This document shows, piece by piece, positions 17,732 to 26,018 of a stretch of DNA of 64,000 nt. Source of the DNA: Streptomyces xylophagus (lineage in GTDB: Bacteria; Actinomycetota; Actinomycetes; Streptomycetales; Streptomycetaceae); contig NZ_JNWO01000022.1 in assembly GCF_000716435.1 (NCBI RefSeq), forward strand, positions 1-64,000. Reading direction: 5' to 3'. Position 1 is the first letter of the stretch. The number at the start of each line of letters is the position of its first letter. The translations under genes and the position numbers were made by a program. The notes below the pieces were generated by a model. That model was not told the origin of the DNA. It worked only from the letters and a program-made list of their open reading frames with translations, and did not search any database.

Positions 17732-19708
17732 TCAGTGGTGACCCTTGGGGGCGATGAACGACTCGACGTAGCCGTTCGCGGGCGTGCCCACGCCGGTCAC
17801 GTCGTCGTAGCCCTTGACCGCGGACAGCGAGCTGTCCTTGCCGAGGCTGCGGACCGAGGTCAGCAGGCCGTTGGTGGCGTCGAAGCCGTTGGCGAAGTCC
17901 ACGCGGGCGACCGCGAGGTCCGTGCCGGTCGGCTTGTCGGTCACGTCGTGGTAGACCTTCGTGCCGTACTTGGCGTAGATCGACGGGTTGGCGAAACCGA
18001 TCGCCTTGCCGCCGCGCGCCTCCTGGGCCAGGGCCTGGACCGCCGCGATCACCGGGGAGGCGAGCGAGGTGCCGCCGATCCGGTACTCGCTGTACGACTC
18101 CGACCCGTCCGACTGGGTCTGCGTCTGGCCGACCTTGAAGCCGGTGTTCGGGTCGGCGATCGCCGAGATGTCCGGGACGACGCGGTTGCCGGTGGCGCTG
18201 TTGGCCTTGGCGAGCGCGTCCGGGACGACACCCTTCTGGTAGAAGGGCTCGGCCACGGTCTTGCTGGTGCCGCCGCCCGCGCCCGAGGTGAAGGCGCCGG
18301 GGAAGCTGGTCCAGCTCTTGCCGTCCGCGGACAGCAGGGCCTTCTCGGTGCCCCAGCCGGTCTCCCACAGGTACTTGTCGCCCTTGCCGACGGCGAGGGA
18401 AGTACCGCCGACCGCCGTCACCCACGCCGAGTTGGCCGGGGTGTCGACCTGCTTGACGCCGGGCTGCGTCGGCGTGGTGGTGTTGGCCACCTCGTCGCCG
18501 TTGTCACCCGAGGAGAAGTAGAAGCCGATGCCCTCGACCGCGCCCAGCTGGAACACCTGGTCGTAGGCGGCCGCGAGGTCCGGGGTCTGGTTGGCCTCGA
18601 TGTCGCCCCACGAGTTGGAGACGATGTCGGCCAGGTGGTTGTCGACGACCTTGCTCAGCGCGTCGAGCAGGTCGTCGTCCACGCAGGAGGCGGCGCCCAC
18701 GTACGTGACGTTCGCGTCCGGAGCCACCGCGTGCACGGCCTCGACGTCGAGGGTCTCCTCGCCGTACCAGCCCGAGGCGTCGCACTCGTCGGCGCCGGTG
18801 TACCGGTAGTCGCTGGGCAGAACCTGCTTCAGCTGACTGGTCTTCCAGGTGGCGTCGCCGTGCTTCTTCGCGTAGGTGGCCGCGTCGAAGGCGATGGTCG
18901 GCGAGGCGAAGGCGTCGGTGATGGCGACGCGCACGCCCTTGCCCGTGTACTTGCCGGCGCCGTAGGCGGCCCGCAGCTGCTTGCCCGTGTAGCCCTCGAT
19001 CGCGTACGGGATCTTCTGGCCGTACGCCGAGGGCAGGGTGGTCGCGGTGTTGGAGCCGTAGTACGAGGAGAACGGTCCCGAGTTCTTGAACACCGCGGTC
19101 GGACCCGGCAGCGTGTCGTCGTGGTTCGCCTTGTGCGGGGCGTTGTCGAGACCGGTGACGGTCAGGACGGCTCCGTTGAGGCTGTCCGGCGCGGAGGCCG
19201 TCTTCGACGGGGCGCGGTAGGTCTTCGAGCCCTTCGAGTAGTTGTGCAGCGAGGTGCTGAACGCCTTCTCGACCGCCGCCACGTCACCGGAGACGGTGAC
19301 GTAGTGCTGCGTGGTGCCGGTGATCTTCAGCCCGGCGGACTTCAGCCAGGACTTGACGGCGCTCACCTGGGCCGTCGTGGCGCCGAAGCGCTGCTGCACC
19401 TGAGTGGCGCTCAGGTACTTGCCGTACAGGGCCGAGCTCGGGTCCGAGACGGCCTTCGCGTACGCCGCGAGACCGGAGGCGTTCCGGCCGGCGAGGTAGA
19501 CCCGGGCGGAGACCTTGGAGCTGTCGGAGGTCGCTCCCTTGTCCGCCTTGGCCGTCGCCCACGCGGGCTTGGTGCCCGCGAGCGTGTCCCGGCCCGGGCT
19601 GTCCGCGGCGTGCGCCGCGGGTATGCCGAGCGCCAGCGCACCGGCGATCATGGGCAGTGTCGCTGCCATGCTCACGCCGGCGCGCACGGTGGCGCGATTG
19701 GATCTCAT
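17732..19708 (-). CDS. Secreted S53 family serine-carboxyl protease (sedolisin/kumamolisin type)
   Basis: A 658-residue pre-pro-protease. The signal peptide (about 1-35) ends in IPAAHA, followed by a pro-kumamolisin activation domain (about 40-190) and then the catalytic domain. Catalytic signatures are visible: Glu and Asp in YGEETLDVEAVHAVAP, the oxyanion Asp in FSSGDNGDE, and the nucleophile Ser in GGTSLASPVIA. Such enzymes are active at acidic pH and have a subtilisin-like fold. It should be exported and activated by removal of the pro-domain, probably for protein scavenging. The start is ATG 19708 with AGGGGG 6-7 nt upstream. A strong hairpin terminator follows the gene. Confidence 0.92.
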   Translation of the reverse strand: MRSNRATVRAGVSMAATLPMIAGALALGIPAAHAADSPGRDTLAGTKPAWATAKADKGATSDSSKVSARVYLAGRNASGLAAYAKAVSDPSSALYGKYLSATQVQQRFGATTAQVSAVKSWLKSAGLKITGTTQHYVTVSGDVAAVEKAFSTSLHNYSKGSKTYRAPSKTASAPDSLNGAVLTVTGLDNAPHKANHDDTLPGPTAVFKNSGPFSSYYGSNTATTLPSAYGQKIPYAIEGYTGKQLRAAYGAGKYTGKGVRVAITDAFASPTIAFDAATYAKKHGDATWKTSQLKQVLPSDYRYTGADECDASGWYGEETLDVEAVHAVAPDANVTYVGAASCVDDDLLDALSKVVDNHLADIVSNSWGDIEANQTPDLAAAYDQVFQLGAVEGIGFYFSSGDNGDEVANTTTPTQPGVKQVDTPANSAWVTAVGGTSLAVGKGDKYLWETGWGTEKALLSADGKSWTSFPGAFTSGAGGGTSKTVAEPFYQKGVVPDALAKANSATGNRVVPDISAIADPNTGFKVGQTQTQSDGSESYSEYRIGGTSLASPVIAAVQALAQEARGGKAIGFANPSIYAKYGTKVYHDVTDKPTGTDLAVARVDFANGFDATNGLLTSVRSLGKDSSLSAVKGYDDVTGVGTPANGYVESFIAPKGHH

Positions 19709-19819
19709 AAAACCCCCTGCTATGCGGTTCGACGCATGGAGTGGTTGGTCGTCGTCGATCCGTACGGAACCCGCGGCGGGAGGGTCCGGGATGGATCACA
19801 CGTGGGGGCCACTCTTTCG

Positions 19820-19832
19820 ATGAACCGTTCAT
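19820..19832. promoter_or_regulatory. Palindrome upstream of the S53 protease gene
   Basis: ATGAAC-C-GTTCAT, a perfect 13-bp palindrome about 110 bp upstream of the protease start. It may be a regulator binding site; no regulator is assigned. The rest of 19709-19934 shows no gene. Confidence 0.3.
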
Positions 19833-19934
19833 GCCAGGGGAACGCGAAAGTCAAGAGAAACCCAAGGAACCGTCACCCAGGGCGAATTGGGGGCTTTTTT
19901 CCTTACGGGCGTGTAACGAACGACTGTGGATGCT

Positions 19935-20564
19935 TTACGAACGCGCTTTTGCGCCACGCTCCTTGAGCATGTCCGCCATCAACTGGATCTCCGACTGCTG
20001 CGCGTCGACCATCCCCTGCGCCAGCCGCTTCTCCACCCCCACCCGGCACTTCTCCACACACCCCTCCGCCATGTGGATACCGCCCTTGTGATGGTCCGTC
20101 ATGAGCTGCAGGAAGAACACCTCGGCGGGCTTGCCGCTCAGCGAATTCAGCTTCTTCAGCTCGGTGTTGGTCGCCATCCCGGGCATCAGCGCCCCGTCCT
20201 TCCCGGACGCCATGTCACCCATGCCCATCCAGGTCATCGGCGGGTCCGCCGACACCTTCGGAAGGTTCCACAGGTCCAACCACCCGAGCAGCATGCCCCG
20301 TTGATTGGCCTGCGTCTGCGCGATGTCGTATGCGAGGCGCCGTACTTCCACGTTCTTCGTGCGGTCCCGCACGATGTACGACATCTCGACGGCCTGCTGG
20401 TGATGGACCGCCATGTCCCGCGCGAAGCCCGCGTCGGCCGAATCGGCCGTAGGAGTAGGGGAGTTGCTGGACCCGCCACCGTCCTCGGCGACCGCGTACG
20501 TGATCGCGCCGGCCGCGACGAGCGCCGTCGCCGCGGCCCCCGCGATCAGTCCCACCTGCCTCAC
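19935..20564 (-). CDS. DUF305 family protein (ferritin-like, envelope)
   Basis: A 209-residue protein with one N-terminal membrane segment (LIAGAAATALVAAGAITYAVA) serving as signal or anchor, a Ser/Pro/Thr linker, and a four-helix DUF305 domain. The paired histidine motifs of the family are present: AVHHQQAVEMS near residue 52 and TDHHKGGIHMA near residue 160. A Met-rich loop (TWMGMGDMASG) in the middle suggests metal, possibly copper, binding; this is inference. The start is GTG 20564, which overlaps the stop of the upstream DUF3105 gene (GTGA), so translation is coupled. The pair is widespread next to each other in Streptomyces by my recollection. Confidence 0.85.
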   Translation of the reverse strand: MRQVGLIAGAAATALVAAGAITYAVAEDGGGSSNSPTPTADSADAGFARDMAVHHQQAVEMSYIVRDRTKNVEVRRLAYDIAQTQANQRGMLLGWLDLWNLPKVSADPPMTWMGMGDMASGKDGALMPGMATNTELKKLNSLSGKPAEVFFLQLMTDHHKGGIHMAEGCVEKCRVGVEKRLAQGMVDAQQSEIQLMADMLKERGAKARS

Positions 20565-21232
20565 TGCGACAGCCCGCCCGTGCAGGCCGCACCCGGCTCG
20601 GGCGTCTGCTTGCCCTGCACGAACTCGGCGAAGAACTTGTTCACGTCCGGGTCGCTCGCGCTCTTCACCGTGCGCTGGTGCCCCCACGCCGACAGCATGA
20701 TCGGGTCCTTCTGGCTGTCGTAAGGACTCATCAGCGAGTACGGGGTCGACTTCACCTTCGTCGCGAGCGCCTTGACGTCGGCGGCCGAGGCCTTCTTGTT
20801 GTACGTCACCCAGACCGCGCCGTGCTCCAGCGCGTGCACCGCGTTCTCGTCCTTGACGGCCTTGGTGTAGACGTCGCCGTTGCAGTTCAGCCAGACCGGG
20901 TTGTGGTTGCCGCCCACCGGAGGATGCATCGGGTAGTTCACCGTGCTGGTGACGTGGGTACGGCCCAGCGTCCCCTTCCAGGTGTTCACCCCGTCCGCGC
21001 CGGCGACGAAGTGCCCCGAAGCGGAGTTCTTGGAGTCGCTCGCGGAGCTGTCCTTCTTGCCGGACTGCGCGTGCACGACGGCGACCCCGCCGACGACGAG
21101 ACCGGCGACGACCACCGCGCTCGCCGCGATCTTGACGATCCGGGTGCGTCGCTCGCGGGCCTGCTCGGCGCGCCGCATCTCCTCGATGCGGGCCTTGCGC
21201 GCCGCGGAACCGGTCTTCTTGGCGGAACCCAT
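20561..21232 (-). CDS. DUF3105 family membrane protein
   Basis: A 223-residue protein with a basic cytoplasmic start (many Arg/Lys to residue 32), one transmembrane segment (about 33-54) and an extracytoplasmic DUF3105 domain. Conserved features are YPMHPPVGGNHNPVWLNC, which holds His and Cys residues that could bind a metal, and HALEHGAVWVTY. It shares a 4-bp overlap with the following DUF305 gene, so the two probably work together in the envelope. The start was set at ATG 21232 with AAGGA about 10 nt upstream; the frame is open further, but that part is not conserved in style. The function is unproven. Confidence 0.82.
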   Translation of the reverse strand: MGSAKKTGSAARKARIEEMRRAEQARERRTRIVKIAASAVVVAGLVVGGVAVVHAQSGKKDSSASDSKNSASGHFVAGADGVNTWKGTLGRTHVTSTVNYPMHPPVGGNHNPVWLNCNGDVYTKAVKDENAVHALEHGAVWVTYNKKASAADVKALATKVKSTPYSLMSPYDSQKDPIMLSAWGHQRTVKSASDPDVNKFFAEFVQGKQTPEPGAACTGGLSQ

Positions 21233-21596
21233 GAGGTATGTGTCCTTTTTGGGGGAAGGGACGGGGAAGGGACAGGAAGGTCGGGCCCTGCAGATCGTAG
21301 TGGGGAGGAAAGAGTTCCCGTAGGGCGCCCACAGCAAAGACCGCAGAAGAGCGGGATACCCCCCGGTCAGGCATTACGAATGTCAGTCCGAGCAGGCAAG
21401 ATGGTCAGCAGATGGGCATCACGCGGGCATCAGCGCGGGACACCTGCCGTTCGTGAGCCGTTCAGCCCGAGGACGGCCGGCCGATCAAGGTCGGCAACGC
21501 GCACGAAATGGTGTTGTGGTGGGATGCTCAGGTGCCCGACCGCCTCCTGCGGTACGAGGACAGGCGGCCTGACCAGCAAGGATGGGGAAGCGGAAG

Positions 21597-22958
21597 ATGG
21601 ACAAGCAGCAGGAGTTCGTGCTCCGGACGTTGGAGGAGCGCGACATCCGGTTCGTACGGCTGTGGTTCACGGACGTGCTGGGCTTCCTCAAGTCCGTCGC
21701 CGTGGCCCCCGCCGAGCTGGAACAGGCCTTCGACGAGGGCATCGGCTTCGACGGCTCCGCGATCGAGGGCTTCGCCCGGGTCTACGAGTCCGACATGATC
21801 GCCAAGCCGGACCCCTCCACCTTCCAGGTCCTGCCGTGGCGCGCGGAGGCCCCCGGTACGGCCCGCATGTTCTGCGACATCCTCATGCCGGACGGCTCCC
21901 CGTCCTTCGCGGATCCGCGGTACGTGCTGAAGCGAGCCCTCGCCAAGACCTCCGACCTGGGCTTCACCTTCTACACCCACCCGGAGATCGAGTTCTTCCT
22001 CCTGAAGGACCGCCCCCTGGACGGCTCCCGCCCCACCCCCGCCGACAACTCCGGCTACTTCGACCACACCCCGCAGAACGTGGGCATGGACTTCCGCCGC
22101 CAGGCGATCACCATGCTGGAGTCGATGGGCATCTCGGTCGAGTTCTCCCACCACGAGGGCGCCCCGGGCCAGCAGGAGATCGACCTCCGCTACGCGGACG
22201 CGCTCTCCACGGCGGACAACATCATGACGTTCCGCCTGGTCATGAAGCAGGTGGCGCTGGAGCAGGGCGTACAGGCGACATTCATGCCGAAGCCGTTCTC
22301 GGAACACCCGGGCAGCGGCATGCACACGCACCTCTCCCTCTTCGAGGGCGACCGCAACGCCTTCTACGAGTCCGGCTCGGAGTACCAGCTCTCGAAGGTC
22401 GGCCGCTCCTTCATCGCGGGCCTGCTGAAGCACGCGGCGGAGGTCTCCGCCGTCACGAACCAGTGGGTCAACTCCTACAAGCGCATCTGGGGCGGCTCCG
22501 AGCGCACGGCCGGCGCCGGCGGCGAGGCCCCCTCGTACATCTGCTGGGGCCACAACAACCGCAGCGCCCTGGTCCGCGTCCCGATGTACAAGCCTGGCAA
22601 GACCGGCTCCGCGCGCGTCGAGGTCCGCTCCCTGGACTCGGGCGCGAACCCGTACCTGGCCTACGCCCTCCTCCTGGCCTCGGGCCTCAAGGGCATCGAA
22701 GAGGGCTACGAACTCCCCCCGGGCGCCGAGGACGACGTCTGGGCCCTCTCCGACGCGGAACGCCGCGCGATGGGCATCGAGCCGCTGCCCCAGAACCTGG
22801 GCGAGGCCCTCACCCTGATGGAGCGCAGCGACCTCGTCGCCGAGACACTGGGCGAGCACGTCTTCGACTTCTTCCTGCGCAACAAGCGCCAGGAGTGGGA
22901 GGAGTACCGCAGCGAGGTCACGGCGTTCGAGCTGCGGAAGAACCTGCCGGTGCTGTAG
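21597..22958 (+). CDS. glnA2: Glutamine synthetase-like enzyme GlnA2 (type I, alpha-like)
   Basis: A 453-residue glutamine-synthetase-fold enzyme. Metal and ATP motifs are FTFYTHPEIEFFL, GSGMHTHLS, NRSALVRVP and RVEVRSLDSGANPYL. Length and sequence match my memory of S. coelicolor GlnA2 (SCO2241), which has been reported to act as a gamma-glutamylpolyamine synthetase. The region where adenylylated enzymes carry the target tyrosine reads ELPPGAEDDVW, without that tyrosine, so control by GlnE is not expected. ATG 21597 follows GGAAG sites. The 3' end is special: bases 22871-22933 (residues about 425-446) are the left copy of a 63-bp direct repeat bounding a 14.5-kb island, so the last codons may come from the element. 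Confidence 0.94.
   Translation: MDKQQEFVLRTLEERDIRFVRLWFTDVLGFLKSVAVAPAELEQAFDEGIGFDGSAIEGFARVYESDMIAKPDPSTFQVLPWRAEAPGTARMFCDILMPDGSPSFADPRYVLKRALAKTSDLGFTFYTHPEIEFFLLKDRPLDGSRPTPADNSGYFDHTPQNVGMDFRRQAITMLESMGISVEFSHHEGAPGQQEIDLRYADALSTADNIMTFRLVMKQVALEQGVQATFMPKPFSEHPGSGMHTHLSLFEGDRNAFYESGSEYQLSKVGRSFIAGLLKHAAEVSAVTNQWVNSYKRIWGGSERTAGAGGEAPSYICWGHNNRSALVRVPMYKPGKTGSARVEVRSLDSGANPYLAYALLLASGLKGIEEGYELPPGAEDDVWALSDAERRAMGIEPLPQNLGEALTLMERSDLVAETLGEHVFDFFLRNKRQEWEEYRSEVTAFELRKNLPVL
22871..22933 (+). repeat. Putative attL core (63-bp direct repeat, left copy)
   Basis: Identical to 37346-37408. It lies inside the 3' end of glnA2. Beyond the core the two copies remain homologous through the stop codon and terminator but differ at 22934/37409 and 22944/37419, both synonymous, and at many non-coding positions. 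Confidence 0.85.
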
Positions 22959-22994
22959 GCGCAGGTTGGAGCAGGTTTCCTGCCTTTTCGGCGA

Positions 22995-23027
22995 GTGGGG
23001 CTGACGGTCGCGGACCGTCAGCCCCAC
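22995..23027 (+). terminator. glnA2 terminator
   Basis: A perfect 15-bp stem (GTGGGGCTGACGGTC with its complement) with a 3-nt GCG loop, 37 nt after the glnA2 stop. A diverged homologue sits at 37470-37500. Confidence 0.9.
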
Positions 23028-23044
23028 TGCGTCTCGTGGGCCCT

Positions 23045-23067
23045 GGGCCGTCTCTGGGCCGTCCGAA
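23045..23067 (+). repeat. Possible integrase arm-type repeat, left
   Basis: GGGCCGTC-TCT-GGGCCGTC followed by CGAA. A near-identical block in the same orientation is at 37223-37244. Each lies 100-112 bp inside the island from the respective 63-bp core. Confidence 0.45.
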
Positions 23068-23516
23068 CGAATCCCCGACGCGCTGTGGCTGCCCTCGGCG
23101 CCCGTCATCAGGGTTGGCTCGGTGTATCGGTGAACTGAATAGCGTTCTCGACGACGGCAGGACACTCAACTTTCCCTACAACGATCAAGGCTCGCTCGTC
23201 CGGTGGCCGATGACGCTTGTCGATCTTCGGGCTGCATGATCTGCCCAAGCACATCAACGGCCGCTCTGGCCCGCATGCCACCGCCACCGCCACCACGATC
23301 CGGTCAAAAGATCAACAGCAGCTAGACCCCAACGCTCTCGCTTCAGAGGACACGCCGTACCTCTCTCCACCCGGTTGCCGACACCGGCAGGTCGGATCAA
23401 ACCGAGGGCCGCGCCAAGCGCGGCACCGGCCGGTCGCTGCCCAAGCCGATTAAACGGGCCAGCACATCCCGCCCACCTGGCGATAGCCTGCGGGCCAAAG
23501 CAGGAAGGTGGGTTCA

Positions 23517-23795
23517 GTGGGCTTCGGCGCAGAACGATCAGTGCGCATCGCCGCCATGCAGGAAACCGCCCGGCCCATCTGGCAGGCAACCGGCGACAGG
23601 AACGCGCTCCAACAGTTTCTCAAGGACAACGGGTGCCACGGCGTGGAAGCGGTATTCGTGGCCATGGGCCTGCTGAGCTGCGATCTTGCCGAAACCCAAC
23701 GAGCATTCTTCAACGCCCCCTGCCGCGACGCCGAACGCCGCTTCCACAACCACGCCATGGACCTACTCGAAGAGGCCGCCGACCTCGACGCCTGA
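23517..23795 (+). CDS. Small hypothetical protein (92 aa)
   Basis: A 92-residue soluble, acidic, mainly helical protein (for example WQATGDRNALQQFLKDN and RRFHNHAMDLLEEAADLDA). GTG 23517 was chosen because AGGAAGG lies 8 nt upstream; another in-frame GTG at 23508 overlaps that site. A TAGCCT box at 23484-23489 may be its -10 element. I do not recognise a family. Placed first inside the island, it might be a remnant of a regulatory or mobility module, but nothing in the sequence proves that. Coding status is supported by the ribosome binding site and third-base GC bias. Confidence 0.5.
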   Translation: MGFGAERSVRIAAMQETARPIWQATGDRNALQQFLKDNGCHGVEAVFVAMGLLSCDLAETQRAFFNAPCRDAERRFHNHAMDLLEEAADLDA

Positions 23796-23850
23796 CAGCA
23801 CAACGGCCCAGCAGAGGCCCTTGACTCGGCCATTAAGACTCCGCCGCCCT

Positions 23851-23873
23851 ACGGTTCTCGTTAACGGAACCGT
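23851..23873. terminator. Inverted repeat between convergent genes
   Basis: ACGGTTC and GAACCGT (perfect 7-bp arms, 9-nt spacer) between the ends of the 92-aa gene and the convergent membrane-protein gene. It is probably a weak bidirectional terminator. Confidence 0.4.
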
Positions 23874-23884
23874 GGATACCGAGA

Positions 23885-24481
23885 TCACGGAGCTGGCGCC
23901 TGCTCCCAGGGAGGTGTCCAGCTGACTTCGCTACAAAGATCAGCTAGCGGCAAGTCGACCTTGGAGAACGATTCGTCAGTGTATAGGTCGCTGATACGCA
24001 TACCAAGGAAGTGCCTGGCGTCGATAGTCGTATCTGGATACCCCAAATCCCGACGGGCAGATAGCACAAATTCGGCATAGAGTTTCATCAAGATGATAGG
24101 AGGCGTGTTACCCGCGTACGCCGACTGCATGAAATGATGGAATGCCCTAACCGCCCCATCCGAACCGAAGATCGTAACCCATGCCGAGAATTCCGAGATT
24201 CGACTCTTGAATTCATCCTCCGGCATTGAGTGCTGGTCTAGAATGTCCTTAAGGAGGTTGATCATGGGTTTGTATACTTCGTACTTTTTTTCCGAGATTC
24301 TCGCTTCGAGATCTCTAAGATGCTGAGCGGCAATCTCCGACTTCTTCGCGCTCCTCGCTGAGTGGGCTGAAATGATAGCGGCCATAATGGCTGCCAATGC
24401 CGGAACGGCTGCAACTGCTAGCGAAATTCGCCAGTCGGTACTCTTTCCCTGCGCTGCCGCTGCCAGATGATTGTGAATCAA
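23885..24481 (-). CDS. Hypothetical membrane-anchored coiled-coil protein
   Basis: A 198-residue protein. An N-terminal transmembrane segment (about 18-40: ISLAVAAVPALAAIMAAIISA) is followed by a charged helical stretch likely to form a coiled coil (about 45-75), then a helical soluble domain. Base composition is clearly lower in GC than the core genes, a sign of transfer. The start is TTG 24481, unusual but supported by a very strong AAGGGGGGGG site 5 nt upstream. It lies 141 bp downstream of, and in the same direction as, the Mrr-like nuclease gene, so the two may form an operon. No known domain is recognised. Confidence 0.6.
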   Translation of the reverse strand: MIHNHLAAAAQGKSTDWRISLAVAAVPALAAIMAAIISAHSARSAKKSEIAAQHLRDLEARISEKKYEVYKPMINLLKDILDQHSMPEDEFKSRISEFSAWVTIFGSDGAVRAFHHFMQSAYAGNTPPIILMKLYAEFVLSARRDLGYPDTTIDARHFLGMRISDLYTDESFSKVDLPLADLCSEVSWTPPWEQAPAP

Positions 24482-24622
24482 TTCCCCCCCCTTGGTGGAA
24501 TGCTGGGAATTCTCAGGCTCGCTGCTTCCCTGGATCGGCCTGGATCCGGTTACGCGACCTTCCCTATGGGTGGCCCGTAGCTGCCACTACCCGCTTGTCC
24601 GCCGCTGCCAGCGGCAGGCAGG

Positions 24623-25792
24623 TCAACGCAGACCATGGGCTGCCGCAAGGTGCGGCTTCTGCGCCAGCATGCTTTCCAAGCGGCTGTCGGGCCACAACTC
24701 TATGTGCGGAGCGGAGCCACTCTCGTTGTGTTGCTCCGCCCAGGCAACTGCATCGGCGGTGAAGCGTCCGGAGGTTGCTATAACGAGTCCGCGCACGAGG
24801 GGCGGCTCCCACAACTTCACGGCTGCGACGGTCGCCGCCACGGCAGGCATGTCCACCGATCTCTTCTGCCAGTGCTTGGCTTGGACGATGACCCGCTCGC
24901 TTCGCACACCGCCAGTGCTATCTCTGATGACGCGGTCCAAAGATAGATCACGTCCACGATCGGGTGCACGCGTGTGCATCAACCACTGAACGTTCTCGTG
25001 TTCGGCAAAGTCGCGCAGGAGGTCGTATAGAAGTCTTTCGAACTTGTCATCATTCAGACGGTCCCAGGGTAGAGCAATCGTAGCTTTACCCGTCAGGCTT
25101 CCGGCTGCTGCGCTTCCAAGATCTAGGTCCGGCACAGGGAGTGGATCAGAATCGGACAAGGAGCCGCTGTCGATATCGGGTTGGATGCTGGGCCAATCAA
25201 ACTCCGCGATATCGTGCCAGTCATGGCCCTCGCCGAAGGAAATATGCCGGTGAAGGTCTGCCCAGCGCCCTTTCCTCTCCGCTGTATCCCCCAGGAGCCT
25301 CTCAATCTCGCTCACCGCAGACGTGACGATTTTGACCGAAGGGTCGGCGAGTCGTTCCCGAGATGCGCGTGGAACATCTTGAATAATGTTTGGCAGTGCT
25401 ACTTCCACTTGCGCCTGAAGTTGCTGCAATCGTCCTGCGACTGCCTTCCGCCGAGCCCGATGTAGACGATACCTGTAATCGGCAAGGTCTTTGGCTGGCT
25501 TCTCGCCAGCTTCCCAAACAGCTACCGGAAGCTCGCCAATGTCGGCGTAGTCGATAAAACTCTGACCCATTTCGTCAATGTCGGGTAGCTGGTCGGTGAT
25601 TGTCCAACCGTCAATCCGCGGCAGGCCCGGGAGAAGGTCAGTCCACGCTCGGCAGTGATCATCGTATTCGGGGTTGGATCCCCGTGCGGGGCTATTGGGG
25701 ACGAAGGCCGACGCACGCGCCCACACGGCTTCTAGCTTGGCCAAGTTGGCGGCAGCGCGGTCCATGATGCTCAGCAACTCTTCGAGGTCCAC
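24623..25792 (-). CDS. Mrr-like restriction endonuclease domain protein
   Basis: A 389-residue protein. Residues 1 to about 235 are a mostly helical region of unknown role, including LADYRYRLHRARRKAVAGRLQQ. The C-terminal part carries a PD-(D/E)xK nuclease core of the Mrr_cat type: LPWDRLNDDKFERLLYDLL, then catalytic Asp in RAPDRGRDLSLD, then VIVQAKHW with Gln-x-Lys, then LVIATSGRFTADAVAWAEQ. Mrr-type domains cut foreign, often methylated, DNA, so a defence role is likely. The start is GTG 25792 with no clear ribosome binding site; an internal ATG about nine codons in is possible. It is probably co-transcribed with the membrane protein downstream. GC content is below the core average. Confidence 0.75.
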   Translation of the reverse strand: MDLEELLSIMDRAAANLAKLEAVWARASAFVPNSPARGSNPEYDDHCRAWTDLLPGLPRIDGWTITDQLPDIDEMGQSFIDYADIGELPVAVWEAGEKPAKDLADYRYRLHRARRKAVAGRLQQLQAQVEVALPNIIQDVPRASRERLADPSVKIVTSAVSEIERLLGDTAERKGRWADLHRHISFGEGHDWHDIAEFDWPSIQPDIDSGSLSDSDPLPVPDLDLGSAAAGSLTGKATIALPWDRLNDDKFERLLYDLLRDFAEHENVQWLMHTRAPDRGRDLSLDRVIRDSTGGVRSERVIVQAKHWQKRSVDMPAVAATVAAVKLWEPPLVRGLVIATSGRFTADAVAWAEQHNESGSAPHIELWPDSRLESMLAQKPHLAAAHGLR

Positions 25793-25963
25793 ACTTCAGG
25801 CTGACACAAGTCTCCGCATCAGGGACGCCGAGCCGCGGATGACCAGCTCAGCAGACCCTAGCCTCGGGCTTTCACGAGGGGTGCAGGACGTTTGTAGCTG
25901 AGGGGCTGACGTCTACCGCTCACCAGGCACGATGCGCTGCTGCTTTCCGGTGGCCGTCGTTTC

Positions 25964-25992
25964 TTACTCTGCACCTCGTGGGTGCAGAGTAA
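25964..25992. promoter_or_regulatory. Perfect 12-bp inverted repeat (operator or hairpin)
   Basis: TTACTCTGCACC, a 5-nt loop TCGTG, and the exact complement GGTGCAGAGTAA. It lies 27 bp upstream of the plus-strand gene at 26019 and about 170 bp upstream of the divergent Mrr-like gene. It is either a regulator binding site for both genes or an RNA hairpin. Confidence 0.5.
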
Positions 25993-26018
25993 GCCGATGG
26001 TGGACAAGATGAAACGCC

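Larger units (their letters stand above)
22959..23516. other. Left end of the island, no gene recognised
   Basis: It holds the glnA2 terminator and a possible integrase arm repeat (23045-23067), then about 400 bp in which no frame shows convincing coding bias or a known domain. It is probably attachment-site arm sequence and remnants of lost genes. Confidence 0.5.

Noticed and set aside
15532-17757. Plus-strand open frame of 741 codons
   Set aside because: It is antisense to nadE, which has full domain motifs; the frame is a GC-bias shadow.
17651-19966. Plus-strand open frame of 771 codons
   Set aside because: Antisense shadow of the S53 protease gene with no domain motif.
20678-23239. Plus-strand open frame of 853 codons across the DUF3105 and glnA2 genes
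   Set aside because: It is antisense to DUF3105 and out of frame with glnA2; the Arg/Pro-rich translation is typical of a shadow frame.
24482-24622. Integrase or excisionase fragment in the island gaps
   Set aside because: I looked for the R-H-R-Y or serine-recombinase motifs in the short frames of the island and found none.
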